A stretch of 64,000 bases of DNA. It comes from UBA7672 sp965279085 (GTDB taxonomy: Bacteria > Pseudomonadota > Alphaproteobacteria > Caulobacterales > Hyphomonadaceae). Positions 53,166-62,650 of this stretch are shown here, piece by piece (position 1 is the stretch's first letter; every line of letters starts with the position of its first letter). Under the pieces are notes generated by a model. The model did no database searches, was not told the DNA's origin, and saw only the letters and a program-made list of their open reading frames with translations. The translations under genes and the position numbers were made by a program. The DNA lies in contig OZ257149.1 in assembly GCA_965279085.1 (NCBI GenBank), positions 4,340,001-4,404,000 on the forward strand. The letters are read 5' to 3'.

Positions 53166-55073
53166 ATGGCCGAGACGCAAGCCGGGGTGAGCGGACGTCC
53201 GGCAACGCGGAAATCCGCCTTCCTGATCGCCATCACGGCGCTTGCGGTGCTGTTTGGCGTGGTGGCGCTGGCGCTGGCCGGGTGGGGCTGGTCGATCGAG
53301 CTTTCTGATCCGACGACTGAGCACCCGCGGGCGTCTGCGCTCTGGGTCGATATCGTCATTCGCACGGCGAAGGTTCTGCTGCTTTCGGACATCTATTACG
53401 CCGAGTTCGTGGAGCCTGCTCGCCTGCCGCTTGAGGCGGCGCGGGCGTTCGGCGTGGCGTCCTCGCTGCTCTTCGGGGTCCGGCTGCTGGTCTATGCCAT
53501 TGGCTCGCACATCCATGCGATCTGGTTCCGCGCGACATCCGGCGGGCACGACGTCATCGTGGGGGATGGCGTCGCGGCGGTGGAGTATGCCGGCAATCAC
53601 TGGCAGCTATTCGACAAGCGACGTGCGATTCATCTGGCTCCGGAGCGGCAGCCGACGGCGCGCAGGCTGGCGACGTTCGCGCGCAGCGGGTCGCTGGAGA
53701 ACCAGTTGCGCGCCGCCGCCGCTTTCCGTGCCAAGCGCATTCTCGTCGATGAGGGCGATGACGCCGATACCTGGCAGACGGCGCAGGCCATCGCCCGCAA
53801 GTGCCGCAAGGCGGAGGTGCTCGCCCACATCACCGATCCGTGGATGCGAGACCGGCTGAGCCGCGAGGCGCTGACGGCGCGGCTGACGGCGTTCTCCTAT
53901 GCCAGCGGCGCGGCGCGGCAGGTGATGCTGGCGCATCCGCCCTACCTGCTGGCGGGCAAGCTCGGCGCTCCGGCGCAGCACATTCTCATCATCGGCTTCG
54001 GGCAGGTCGGGCAATCGGTGGCGCGCGAGTTCATCGTGACCAGCGTCTCGCCGAAGACGCCGCAGATGATGGTGACCGTCGTCGATCCGCTGGCCAGCCG
54101 GATCGAGACGGATTTTCGCAGCCGCCATCCGGACCTGTGCACGCCCAAGGACGGCCCTGCGCCGAGAACCGGCGCACATGTCGATTTCGGATTCCTTGAG
54201 GGCGATTTCCGCCTGCAGGACAAGCAGCTGTTCGCGTTCATCCGCGAGCGTTCGAAGGCCTCGGAAATCTGCGCGGTCTATGTCGCCATCGATCTGGAGC
54301 GGCGTCCGCTGGGCCTCGCTTTGGCGCTGCGAGCCATGGCGACGCAGGAGAAGCTGTTCCGCGCGCCGATCTTCGTCTGCGCCCAGCACGGCGCGGGTCT
54401 TCCCGACGTGCGGCAGGGGGCGGGGTATATCGCTGGCGACATGGCCAAGCCCGAGGAGCTGATCGCGCGCGAGCGTGAAGCAACGCAGGATGGACGCCTG
54501 TTCAATCTCTCTGTCTCGTCGTTCGGCTCATGGCCCGACGCGTTCGATGGCGCGGGTCTGACCGAGCAGGAGCTCGACGGGCAGGCGCAGCGGTTCCACA
54601 AGGAGTACAGCCGCCTCGCAGCCGACGTGGCGCGTGCGAAGAATCCGCAGGAACCGCCGCGCGAAATCACCAAGTGGGCGGTTCTGCCGGATCAGTTCCG
54701 CATTTCCAACCGCCGCGTCGCCGCGCACATTCGCGCGAAAGCGCACGCGGCGGGCTTCGATCTCCACGACTGGCTCGACAAGCAGAAGGGCGGCTGGCAG
54801 ACGCACGATCTTCCACCGTCCGCTGCGCACTTCGCGCTCACCGATCCCAACTTCATGCACGGCATGGCGAAGCTGGAGCACCAGCGCTGGATGCTCGACC
54901 GTTATCTCGATGGCTGGAAGCTGGGTCCGCGCGACGATTACGCGCGCATGCGGCCGGACCTGATACCGTTCGAGGACCTGAAACCGGAAGCGGTCCACAA
55001 GGATGACGAGGTCATCAAGACGACGAAGGCGCTGCTCGAAGACGCCAATCCCGGCAAGAAGCGCCGGCGCTGA
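53166..55073 (+). CDS. Membrane protein with TrkA-N and C-terminal RyR domains
   Basis: A 635-residue protein. ATG 53166 has GGGGAG about nine bases upstream. The N terminus has three hydrophobic segments at about 17-42, 56-77 and 90-115, suggesting a channel or anchor. A TrkA-N/RCK Rossmann domain starts near residue 272 (ILIIGFGQVGQSVAREFIVT). The final about 70 residues are an RyR domain (HGMAKLEHQRWMLDRYLDGW then KLGPRDDYARMRPDLIPFE). TrkA-N domains bind NAD(H) or ATP and gate potassium channels; RyR may sense another nucleotide. It is divergent from the muramidase operon (123 bases between), and both contain RyR domains, so they are likely to be one system. Confidence 0.87.
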   Translation: MAETQAGVSGRPATRKSAFLIAITALAVLFGVVALALAGWGWSIELSDPTTEHPRASALWVDIVIRTAKVLLLSDIYYAEFVEPARLPLEAARAFGVASSLLFGVRLLVYAIGSHIHAIWFRATSGGHDVIVGDGVAAVEYAGNHWQLFDKRRAIHLAPERQPTARRLATFARSGSLENQLRAAAAFRAKRILVDEGDDADTWQTAQAIARKCRKAEVLAHITDPWMRDRLSREALTARLTAFSYASGAARQVMLAHPPYLLAGKLGAPAQHILIIGFGQVGQSVAREFIVTSVSPKTPQMMVTVVDPLASRIETDFRSRHPDLCTPKDGPAPRTGAHVDFGFLEGDFRLQDKQLFAFIRERSKASEICAVYVAIDLERRPLGLALALRAMATQEKLFRAPIFVCAQHGAGLPDVRQGAGYIAGDMAKPEELIAREREATQDGRLFNLSVSSFGSWPDAFDGAGLTEQELDGQAQRFHKEYSRLAADVARAKNPQEPPREITKWAVLPDQFRISNRRVAAHIRAKAHAAGFDLHDWLDKQKGGWQTHDLPPSAAHFALTDPNFMHGMAKLEHQRWMLDRYLDGWKLGPRDDYARMRPDLIPFEDLKPEAVHKDDEVIKTTKALLEDANPGKKRRR

Positions 55074-55079
55074 TCTGCG

Positions 55080-55307
55080 TCAGGCGACGCGGCGGATGAA
55101 GAAGCCCTTGGGCTTGGGTTGTTCGGTTGCTTCCGCGATTTCGTGGAAGGTCGTCCGCACATCGAGGCCGAACGTGTCGAGCGCGTTCATCGCCGCCTCG
55201 AGGTCGGCCATGGCGATGCGCCAGACGGGCACGCCTTCTATGCGGTCATCCGGGTCCTCGCCCTGAAGGGCGCAGTACCGGCGGGCAAGCTGCTCGTACG
55301 CAGTCAT
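55080..55307 (-). CDS. Small hypothetical protein
   Basis: A 75-residue soluble, acidic helical protein that begins MTAYEQLARRYCALQGEDPD and ends GFFIRRVA. ATG 55307 has GGAG eight bases upstream. No family is recognised. It is tail-to-tail with the RyR/TrkA gene, with only six bases between the stops, and divergent from the TetR gene. Confidence 0.55.
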   Translation of the reverse strand: MTAYEQLARRYCALQGEDPDDRIEGVPVWRIAMADLEAAMNALDTFGLDVRTTFHEIAEATEQPKPKGFFIRRVA

Positions 55308-55487
55308 GGGCTCCATCCTTGATGGCTCATCCGAACCATGGACCAAGGCTCAAGCCAACAACCTGACTTTTTCGTTAATCCTGAATTCATCGTACCCCCG
55401 AAACCCGCCGAATGGCTGATTGCCGCACGCTCAAATTCGTTATTGTGTGGGCCTGCCCCCGGCGGACGGGGGATCGAGGACGACTGC

Positions 55488-56744
55488 TTGCTTAAGCCGA
55501 AAAATGGGGAGGTTGCGCTCGAAGCGCCTGAACGGGAGACCGTTGCAGGGCAGGGCGACCGCTTCGAAAGGCGGCGGGCGGACATCATCACGGCCGCCAT
55601 CCCGGTGCTCAACGGCCACGGTTTCAAGGGAATGCGTCTGACAGCAGTCGCCGAGCTTATCGGCCTGCGCGCCACGGGCGTCACCTACTATTTCCCGCGC
55701 AAGGAGGAGCTGGCCGTCGCCTGCCTCGAGTCGGGCTACGCGATCTTCCATGAGCTGCTGGATGAGGTGGAGCGCGAGCCGGATGCTGGTTCCCGCATCG
55801 CGCGCCTGATCGCTCTCTTTGTTGAGCGTGATGCGGCTGCGCGCCGGGGCGAGGCGATGCCGCTGGCCTCTTTCGCCGCCATCCGCGCGCTGGAGGGCGA
55901 GCACCGCATCCGCGTGGTCGATGGCTACAAGGTGATGTTCCGCCGCGTGCGCGCGCTGATGGAGTCGCCCGAGCTTGCGGGCATGGACAAGGTCGATCGC
56001 ACGATCCGCGCCTTGATCCTGCTGGAGCAGCTGTTCTGGGCGAACAGCTGGCTTGGCGATTTCGAGCTCGACGATTTCCCACGCCTCGCGCGCCGCATGA
56101 CGGAGATCGTGCTCGGCGGCGTCGCGCCCGACGTGCTCTCCGCTCCGCCCGCCAGCCTGGGCGCGCTGACGCATCCGGGCGCGGACACGGCGAAGGAAAA
56201 TTTCCTGATGGCCGCCACGCGCCAGATCAATGCGCACGGCTATCGCGGCGCATCAGTCGATCGCATCTCGGCGAGCCTCAACCTCACCAAGGGCGCTTTC
56301 TACCACCACAACGAGGCCAAGGACGATCTTGTCGCCGCCTGCTTCCGCCGCTCCTTCGGCATCATGCGTGAGGCGCAGCGGCAGGCGCGCGGGTTGAACG
56401 AGAGCGAGGGGCGTCGTTTGCTGGCCGAGGTGACCGCACTGATCCGGTTCCAGCTTGGCCCTGAAGGCCCTCTGTTGCGAACGTCCGTGCTGTCATCCAT
56501 GCCGCCGGAACATCAGGTCGAGATCCTCAACCAGTCCTATCGCGCCAGCCGCCAGTTCGCGGCCGTCGTGTCGGATGCGATCGCCGACGGATCGGGCCGC
56601 GCGGTGGATTCCTCGGTTGCCGGCGCCATGGTCCACGCCGCCATCAACATCTCTTCGGATGCTGCGCTGCTGAAGATGTCCCGCGAGCCGGACATCGTGG
56701 AGCGGTTCGTGAAGCCGTTGTTCGCAGGGTTTCTGAAGACGTGA
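55488..56744 (+). CDS. Tandem TetR-family transcriptional regulator
   Basis: A protein of about 418 residues with two TetR units in one chain. The first DNA-binding region is ERRRADIITAAIPVLNGHGF then KGMRLTAVAELIGLRATGVT and YYFPRKEELAVACLESGYAI. The second is ENFLMAATRQINAHGYRGAS then VDRISASLNLTKGAFYHHNE. A ligand-type helical domain follows each. TTG 55488 (GAGGACGA ahead) is my choice; the frame is open back to ATG 55338, but those 50 residues are unlike protein. Its stop overlaps the GTG of the DUF962 gene (GTGA), so the two are cotranslated. Confidence 0.8.
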   Translation: MLKPKNGEVALEAPERETVAGQGDRFERRRADIITAAIPVLNGHGFKGMRLTAVAELIGLRATGVTYYFPRKEELAVACLESGYAIFHELLDEVEREPDAGSRIARLIALFVERDAAARRGEAMPLASFAAIRALEGEHRIRVVDGYKVMFRRVRALMESPELAGMDKVDRTIRALILLEQLFWANSWLGDFELDDFPRLARRMTEIVLGGVAPDVLSAPPASLGALTHPGADTAKENFLMAATRQINAHGYRGASVDRISASLNLTKGAFYHHNEAKDDLVAACFRRSFGIMREAQRQARGLNESEGRRLLAEVTALIRFQLGPEGPLLRTSVLSSMPPEHQVEILNQSYRASRQFAAVVSDAIADGSGRAVDSSVAGAMVHAAINISSDAALLKMSREPDIVERFVKPLFAGFLKT

Positions 56745-57064
56745 GCACGCGGCACGCAGGCGAGGAGCGGTACAAGTCCTTCAGCGACTTCTACCCATTC
56801 TACATTCGCGAACATCAGAACCGGACGTGCCAGCGTATTCATGTGGTGGGGTCGGCGCTGGTGCTGGTGGTACTCGCTATCGCCATCGTGACGCTGAACC
56901 CGTGGTGGCTGCTGGCGATGCCGGTGATCGGGTACGGGTTTGCGTGGGTGGGGCATTTCTTCTTCGAGAAGAACCGGCCGGCGACGTTCAAGTATCCGCT
57001 GTGGAGCCTGATGGGCGACTGGCGGATGTTCTTCGAGATGGTCACCGGCCAGCGCAAGTTCTGA
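56741..57064 (+). CDS. DUF962 (Mpo1-like) membrane protein
   Basis: A 107-residue membrane protein. It has the N-terminal family line KSFSDFYPFYIREHQNRTCQ and RIHVVGSALVL, with His residues that in yeast Mpo1 bind Fe(II) for 2-hydroxy fatty acid oxidation. Two hydrophobic helices follow, with HFFFEKNRPATFKYPLWSLM near the end. GTG 56741 overlaps the TetR stop. A fatty-acid-related role is inference from the family. It is followed by a terminator. Confidence 0.85.
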   Translation: MSTRHAGEERYKSFSDFYPFYIREHQNRTCQRIHVVGSALVLVVLAIAIVTLNPWWLLAMPVIGYGFAWVGHFFFEKNRPATFKYPLWSLMGDWRMFFEMVTGQRKF

Positions 57065-57072
57065 ACCCCGAA

Positions 57073-57105
57073 ACGAAAAGCGCCGGCCCTGTGAAGGGCC
57101 GGCGC
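57073..57105 (-). terminator. Rho-independent terminator between convergent genes
   Basis: The stem GCGCCGGCCCT/AGGGCCGGCGC has a four-base loop. On the minus strand it is followed by TTTTCGTTT, so it ends the TonB-receptor gene. It may work in both directions and also end the DUF962 gene. Confidence 0.8.
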
Positions 57106-57149
57106 CGAGTTTCGTGCGAGCCTACGGGGAGGCTCGCTCGTACACACGA

Positions 57150-59876
57150 CTAGTAGTTGATGAGCAGGTCGACGCCCCACATCCGCGGCGGCGTATAGGA
57201 GAAGGTCTGGTAGCGACCGTTGTCCTCGTTGCGGAAGCCGTTGGCCGAGATGCTGGTGTTCTGCACTTCGTCCGTCAGGTTGCGCACCCAGAAGGTCATG
57301 CCCAGGATTTCATCAGACGACCGCCAGTTCAGGCGCGCGTCGATGTTGTCGTAGGCAGGCGACAGCTCGTTGTCGTTGTTGAAGAACGAGTCATAGAACT
57401 CATCGCGCCACGAGTAGCTGACCGTCGGCAGGAAATACGAACCATCTTCCATGTTGAAGCGGTAGGACGCGTTGAGCGCGACCTTGTGCTTCGGCGTCTG
57501 GGAGAGGGTGTTGCCTTCGACCGAGCGGCGAGCCGTCGGGTCGTTCGGGATGTTCGCGAACGTCGGTCCGGCCGTTTGCACGCAGGTAGCGGACACAGCA
57601 GGGGTGTTGGACGAGTGACAACGCGCGTCACGCGACGGGTCAACGTAAGTGCCCGATTCAGTGATCTCGGCATTCAGGTAAGCGTAGGTGAAGCCGATGT
57701 TCAGGTCGTCGATCGGGTTCCAGTTGCCTTCGAGCTCGAAGCCGGTGGTTTCGACTTCCGGCAGGTTCACGAACTGGGTCGATGCGGTTTGTGTGCCGCC
57801 GACGTTGGTGATGACGCTCAACGGCGCCTGGGCATCCGTGTACGTGTACAGGAACACCGCGGCGTTGGTGGTCAGGCCGAAGTCCGCCCAGGTCTGTTTC
57901 CAGCCCGCTTCGTACGAGTCGACGAATTCCGATTCCGTGTAGGGGTTCAGAGCAAAGCCGAGGTTGTTGAAGCCGCCGGCCTTGTAGCCGCGCGAGTACT
58001 TCGCGAACGTCAGCGTATCGTCCCACGGACGGTATTCTACGCCAGCGGTGCCGGTGACGGCTTCCCACTCGCCCTTGAGCGTGCGGACGCCGAAGCCGCG
58101 AGCATCAATGCTGGCGTCGTAGCCGACGACGGCCGGATCGGAATCCAGGACCGCGCCATACTGCGTGCCGGTGATGTTCGTGAACAGCGTTCCGCCGTTG
58201 GCCGTGCACAGGATGTAGCAACCGAGGAAGGCTTCTTCCTTCGACTGCTTGATGTCCTGCGAGTAGCGCAGACCGAACGTGAACTTCAGCTGGTCGTTGA
58301 ACTCGTAGTCCGCCTGGCCGAAGACGCCGTAGGCGTTGAACAGGCTCGTGTTGCTGAAGTACTGCAGATAGCGGTTCGGGTTGGCGACAAGCGCGAGTGC
58401 CTGGGCCGGTTCGAATGGCCTCGCGGTACGCGGCGGGTTCAGATAGGAGTTGGCGATCGGCTCGTTAGGCAGGGTCTGGACCTGGCCCGGCTGTTTCGAG
58501 TTCTCCTGATAGGCATAAGCGCCGACGATCCACTGCAGCGGACCATCGCTGGTCGAGATCAGGTTGATCTCGTTGGAGAACAGCGCGCGGCTTTCCGCGT
58601 ACAGGTTGATCACGTCCGGGTAGATCGTGCGCGGAGCGGTCGTGTAGCAGAACGCCGGGATGGCGAAGCCGGCCATAGCCGACGGCGTGTAGCCGGTGAA
58701 CGAGGCAGGCAATGCGCAAAGCGGGTTGGTGGAGTTGACCGCGTTGTACGTGATCGAGTCGATCGCCGTGCCGTCGCCATCGCTCGCGAGCTTGTAATCG
58801 TAGAACGTGTAGCCGCCGACGTATTTGAGGTCGAAGTTGTCGAAGGAGTAGACGCCTTCGAAGATCGCCTCGTCATACTGGTCGAGCTTCGCCGTGGCGG
58901 CGTAGTTCGTGTTGTAGGCGTGCTCGCCATTGGTCGCGAACGGGTTGTCCGTGCGGTTGCCGGTCTGGGTGTAAGAGATCACCGCCGGGTTGGAGTAGGC
59001 GAACGCCGGGTTCGGGTTCACGCTGCCCGACGGGTTGAACGTGCTGAGATACGGCGAGGTCGAGAAGGTCGCCGTGGCTCCGCCCGGAGGGCCGGCCTTT
59101 TCGTAGCCCGAGTCAGCAACTTTCAGCCACCAGGTGAAACGGTCGCCGATTTCGCCTTCCAGCTGGCCCTCGTAGTAGTAGTCGTCGATTTCCCAGCCCT
59201 GGTTCTCGTTGGTGCCGTAGTTGAAGTCGATGCCGTCGCGCTGTTCGCGCTGGCCGGCGACGCGGTAGCGAACCGAGTCGGTGATCGGGCCGGACACGGC
59301 GGCGACGACGTTGTTGTAGCCAAAGCTGCCGGCGCCGAGCTTGAAGTCAATCGCGAGGTCGTCGGTCGGACGTTTCGAGATCGTGTTGATCGCGCCGCCG
59401 ATGGCGTTGCGGCCGTAGAGCGTGCCTTGCGGGCCGCGCAGGACTTCGACCCGCTGGATCAGCGTCGCGTCCTTGCCGGCCATGACGGCGAACGGCGTGT
59501 AGAGGCCGTCATTGTAGTTGGCGACGCCCGGGTCAGCGCCGAAGCTGTTCGACAGGCGGCCGATGCCGCGCAGCGTGACGCGCTCGTTGCCCGGCGTGTA
59601 GGAGAGACCCGGCGTGACGTTCGTCAGGTCGGTGACCGTGATGATGCCGAGTTCCTGCTTGGCCTCGGAGGTGATCGCGGTGACGGCGACGGCGATGTCC
59701 TGGACTGTCTCTTCCCGCTTGTTGGCGGTGATGACGACGACGTCGCGGTCTTCGGTTTCGGCCACCGGCGGCTGATCGTCCGCCTGCGGGGCCGCACCCG
59801 TTTCCTGGGCCATAGCGGGCATCGCGATGCCCAGCGCCAGAAGGCTTACCAATGAAATACGATTTAGCTGCGCCAT
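57150..59876 (-). CDS. TonB-dependent outer-membrane receptor
   Basis: A 908-residue receptor. ATG 59876 opens a signal peptide (RISLVSLLALGIAMPAMAQ). The plug domain shows DVVVITANKREETVQDIAVA, which contains a TonB-box-like segment, then VTLRGIGRLSNSFGADPG and VEVLRGPQGTLYGRNAIGGA. The beta-barrel follows to a terminal aromatic strand ending in GVDLLINY. The pattern is that of the large alphaproteobacterial TBDR group that includes sugar, siderophore and vitamin uptake; the substrate is not visible. It is separate from the HrpB gene by 314 bases that probably hold its promoter. No regulator pair (FecIR) is near. Confidence 0.9.
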   Translation of the reverse strand: MAQLNRISLVSLLALGIAMPAMAQETGAAPQADDQPPVAETEDRDVVVITANKREETVQDIAVAVTAITSEAKQELGIITVTDLTNVTPGLSYTPGNERVTLRGIGRLSNSFGADPGVANYNDGLYTPFAVMAGKDATLIQRVEVLRGPQGTLYGRNAIGGAINTISKRPTDDLAIDFKLGAGSFGYNNVVAAVSGPITDSVRYRVAGQREQRDGIDFNYGTNENQGWEIDDYYYEGQLEGEIGDRFTWWLKVADSGYEKAGPPGGATATFSTSPYLSTFNPSGSVNPNPAFAYSNPAVISYTQTGNRTDNPFATNGEHAYNTNYAATAKLDQYDEAIFEGVYSFDNFDLKYVGGYTFYDYKLASDGDGTAIDSITYNAVNSTNPLCALPASFTGYTPSAMAGFAIPAFCYTTAPRTIYPDVINLYAESRALFSNEINLISTSDGPLQWIVGAYAYQENSKQPGQVQTLPNEPIANSYLNPPRTARPFEPAQALALVANPNRYLQYFSNTSLFNAYGVFGQADYEFNDQLKFTFGLRYSQDIKQSKEEAFLGCYILCTANGGTLFTNITGTQYGAVLDSDPAVVGYDASIDARGFGVRTLKGEWEAVTGTAGVEYRPWDDTLTFAKYSRGYKAGGFNNLGFALNPYTESEFVDSYEAGWKQTWADFGLTTNAAVFLYTYTDAQAPLSVITNVGGTQTASTQFVNLPEVETTGFELEGNWNPIDDLNIGFTYAYLNAEITESGTYVDPSRDARCHSSNTPAVSATCVQTAGPTFANIPNDPTARRSVEGNTLSQTPKHKVALNASYRFNMEDGSYFLPTVSYSWRDEFYDSFFNNDNELSPAYDNIDARLNWRSSDEILGMTFWVRNLTDEVQNTSISANGFRNEDNGRYQTFSYTPPRMWGVDLLINY

Positions 59877-60190
59877 GTGCGCTGCCTCCCTATGGAAATG
59901 GTGCTCCCGCTCCGGCGCGTTTTTTGAGTTTTTGGACGCCGACGCCCCCGGAAATCCCGATTGAGTCTCCGGTGGACGCGATCTGAAACTGCGGTTTGCG
60001 GTATGGTGCGTCAACAGCGATATGGCCGCACCCTCGAAGATTTGAGAAGAATCGACTTGAAAGACACGGGTTTTGCCGCGCTTGCGGCAATAATCTGATG
60101 ACTCCGAAGTGTTCGGGTGGATCACTGATTCGAATGATGGGTATGGCGTGAGCGCCCGAAATACGGGGGGAAACAGCCATTCCTGAATCG
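59877..60190. other. Leader region of the TonB receptor
   Basis: No gene is supported in this interval. It holds a perfect stem TTGCCGC/GCGGCAA with a GCTT loop at 60073-60090, roughly 200 bases upstream of the receptor start, which could be a regulatory hairpin. It also holds T-rich runs near 59925. Confidence 0.4.
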
Positions 60191-62638
60191 TCAAGCCTTA
60201 CGTGGACGTGCGCGTGAGGTTGGCGTAGCGGCCGCCGGGTCTTCTGGCCAGTCGTGCTTCGGATAGCGACCTTTCATGTCCTTCCGCATGTCGTGGTAAC
60301 CCCCGCGCCAGAAGGCCGGCAGGTCTTTTGTCACCGCGACGGGCCGGAATGCGGGGGAAAGCAGGGCGACCGTCAGCGCGATTCGGCCATCCGCGATGGC
60401 CGGGTGGACGGACAGGCCATAGGCCTCCTGCACCTTGCACTCGACCCTCGGCCCGCCCTCCGCCGCGTAGTCGATCTCGACGCTGCGGCCGACCGGCGTT
60501 TCCCAGCGGTTGGGGGCAAGGCGCGAGAGGTCGCGCGGCAGCGGCCAGTCGAGCAACGTGAGTGCAGCGTCCGCGATCTGTCCGCCGTCGAGGGCGTCGA
60601 GCGAGGCAGGGCTGTCGAGCAAGGGGCCGAGCCAGTCCTCGACCTGTTCGACCAGCGTGGCGCGGAAGTCCTTCGGCCAGGGATCGCCGATGGCTTCGCT
60701 GAGCAGGCCGATGCGGTGGATGACGCCTTCGAGCGGACCGGAGTTCTTCAAAAGGCCGAAGCCATTCTCGCGAAGCGCATCAAGCAACGCCGCACGCACC
60801 AGATCGGCAGTCGGCGAAGGCAGCGGCGTTTCTTCCAGCACGATCGACCCGATGCGCCGCGTGCGGCGGGCGCGGACTCGGCGGGAGGCGGGATCATATT
60901 TCGCTTCCTCCTTCGTCTCGACCGCGCCGGATTCCAGCGCTTCCTCTTCCGACATGCGGGCGGCGAGCGTCACGCGCAGGTCGGGTCCGGCGCCTGTCAT
61001 GTCGGCGACGGCGAGCCATTGCTGGCGCGCCAGCGGATCGGTTTCGTCGAGCATCGCGCCGCGGCCGCCGGCCATGACGAAACGCCCCGGATCCGCCCCG
61101 CGCCGGCGAGCGATGCGTTCGGGGAAGCCGAGCGCGAGAATGGCCGCCGCCGAGTTTCCGCCACCGTCCTTGCCGCCGGCAGCCTTCGCCCAGCGCGCCG
61201 CGAGATCGCGCATCGCCTTGGCGCGCTGGCCGTTCTCGTTCCGGAAGCGCGAGAGCCGTTCGTCGAGATCGACGGAGCGTCCGCCAAGATCGCGCTCGCT
61301 CATCACGGCGGCGATTTCGGCGGCCAGCTTTGCATCGCCATGCTCGGCGGCGCGCAGAACCATCAGCGCGAGGCGTGGCGGCAGGGCAAGATCGCCGACG
61401 CGTTTGCCAAGCGGGGTGAGCTCTCCGGAGGTCGTCATGGCGCCGCCCCGGCTGAGGATGTTGCGGGCCGCGCGCCATGGCGTTTCGCGGGGCGGGTTGA
61501 GCCAGCGCAGGTCCCCCGGCGACTTCGCGCCCCAGCGGGCGAGATCGAGTGCGAGGCCGGTGAGATCGGCGTTGTCGATTTCTGGCGAGGGCGATTGCGC
61601 AAAGCCGCGCATCTCGGCTTCGCGCCAGAGGCGGTAACAAATCCCCGGCCCTGTGCGGCCCGCGCGGCCGCGCCGCTGGTCGGCGTTGGCGACGGCCAGG
61701 CGGATGGTTTCGAGCCGCGAGGAGCCGAGCGAAACATCGAAGCGCGGAACGCGGGCGAAGCCGGAATCCACTACGACGCGCACGCCTTCGATGGTGATGG
61801 CGCTTTCGGCGATGTCAGTGGCGACAACAACCTTGCGCGTGCCTGTCCGCGCTGGGGCGATGGCTTCGTTCTGCTCCTGCGGCGTGAGTGCGCCATAGAG
61901 CGGCGTGATGTGGACATCGCTGGCTACCGGGCCGATGCGGTCCACGGTACGGGTGATCTCGGCGACGCCAGGAAGGAAGGCGAGGATGGAGCCTTCCTCT
62001 TCGTACAGCGCCTTGCGGATCGCGGCGGCGACCTGATCCTCGAGGCGCTGGCGCGGTTCGTAGCCGAGATAGCGCGTCTCGACCGGCCACGCGCGGCCGA
62101 GGCTTTCGACAACGGGGGCGGGGAAGAACTCCTGCGTGAGATTGCCGGGCAGGGTAGCGGACATCAAGACAATGCGCAGGTCTTCACGGATGACGCCTTG
62201 CGCATCCAGCGCGAAGGCCAGGCCCTCGTCGGCATCCAGCGAGCGTTCGTGGAATTCGTCGAACAGTACAGCGCAGATGCCATCGAGCGCGGGATCGGAC
62301 AGGATCATCCGGCTGAAGACACCTTCGGTCACGACCTCGATGCGTGAGTCTTTTGACGTACGCACGTCGAGGCGGGAGCGTAGCCCGATCGTCTGTCCGA
62401 CGCGCTCGCCTATGGTCGCGGCCATGCGTTCGGCAGCGGCGCGGGCGGCGATGCGGCGGGGTTCGACAAGGATGATCTTGCGGCTGGCCGTCCAGCTTTC
62501 TTCGAGCAGGGCCAGCGGCACGCGCGTGGTCTTGCCCGCGCCGGGCGGGGCGGAGATCACGAGGCGTGTCTTGTCGCGCAGGTCCGATAGGATCTGCGGG
62601 ATCACGTCCTCGATGGGAAGGTCCGACTTCGGCAGCAT
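60191..62638 (-). CDS. hrpB: ATP-dependent helicase HrpB
   Basis: An 815-residue DEAH/RHA-type helicase. Motif I is SAPPGAGKTTRVPLALLEES, motif II is LFDEFHERSLDADE (DEFH), motif III is VLMSATLPGN, and VVVATDIAESAITI and NADQRRGRAGRTGPG give motifs V and VI. The C-terminal HrpB domains (helicase-associated and HrpB_C) are present with WLAVADMTGAG and VECKVQEAYGL. The length is normal. It is an RNA/DNA-helicase of unclear cellular role. It lies downstream of mntP in the same direction, 12 bases after its stop. Confidence 0.94.
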   Translation of the reverse strand: MLPKSDLPIEDVIPQILSDLRDKTRLVISAPPGAGKTTRVPLALLEESWTASRKIILVEPRRIAARAAAERMAATIGERVGQTIGLRSRLDVRTSKDSRIEVVTEGVFSRMILSDPALDGICAVLFDEFHERSLDADEGLAFALDAQGVIREDLRIVLMSATLPGNLTQEFFPAPVVESLGRAWPVETRYLGYEPRQRLEDQVAAAIRKALYEEEGSILAFLPGVAEITRTVDRIGPVASDVHITPLYGALTPQEQNEAIAPARTGTRKVVVATDIAESAITIEGVRVVVDSGFARVPRFDVSLGSSRLETIRLAVANADQRRGRAGRTGPGICYRLWREAEMRGFAQSPSPEIDNADLTGLALDLARWGAKSPGDLRWLNPPRETPWRAARNILSRGGAMTTSGELTPLGKRVGDLALPPRLALMVLRAAEHGDAKLAAEIAAVMSERDLGGRSVDLDERLSRFRNENGQRAKAMRDLAARWAKAAGGKDGGGNSAAAILALGFPERIARRRGADPGRFVMAGGRGAMLDETDPLARQQWLAVADMTGAGPDLRVTLAARMSEEEALESGAVETKEEAKYDPASRRVRARRTRRIGSIVLEETPLPSPTADLVRAALLDALRENGFGLLKNSGPLEGVIHRIGLLSEAIGDPWPKDFRATLVEQVEDWLGPLLDSPASLDALDGGQIADAALTLLDWPLPRDLSRLAPNRWETPVGRSVEIDYAAEGGPRVECKVQEAYGLSVHPAIADGRIALTVALLSPAFRPVAVTKDLPAFWRGGYHDMRKDMKGRYPKHDWPEDPAAATPTSRARPRKA

Positions 62639-62650
62639 CGGTCCGGGTTA

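Noticed and set aside
57114..59855. Very long open frame (over 900 codons) on the plus strand opposite the TonB receptor
   Set aside because: It mirrors the receptor gene and consists of Val/Arg/Asp-rich low-information protein, as expected from the reverse strand of high-GC coding DNA. No family matches.
60254..62347. Nearly 700-codon open frame opposite hrpB
   Set aside because: Antisense shadow of a well-supported helicase gene; no domain, no ribosome site, biased composition.
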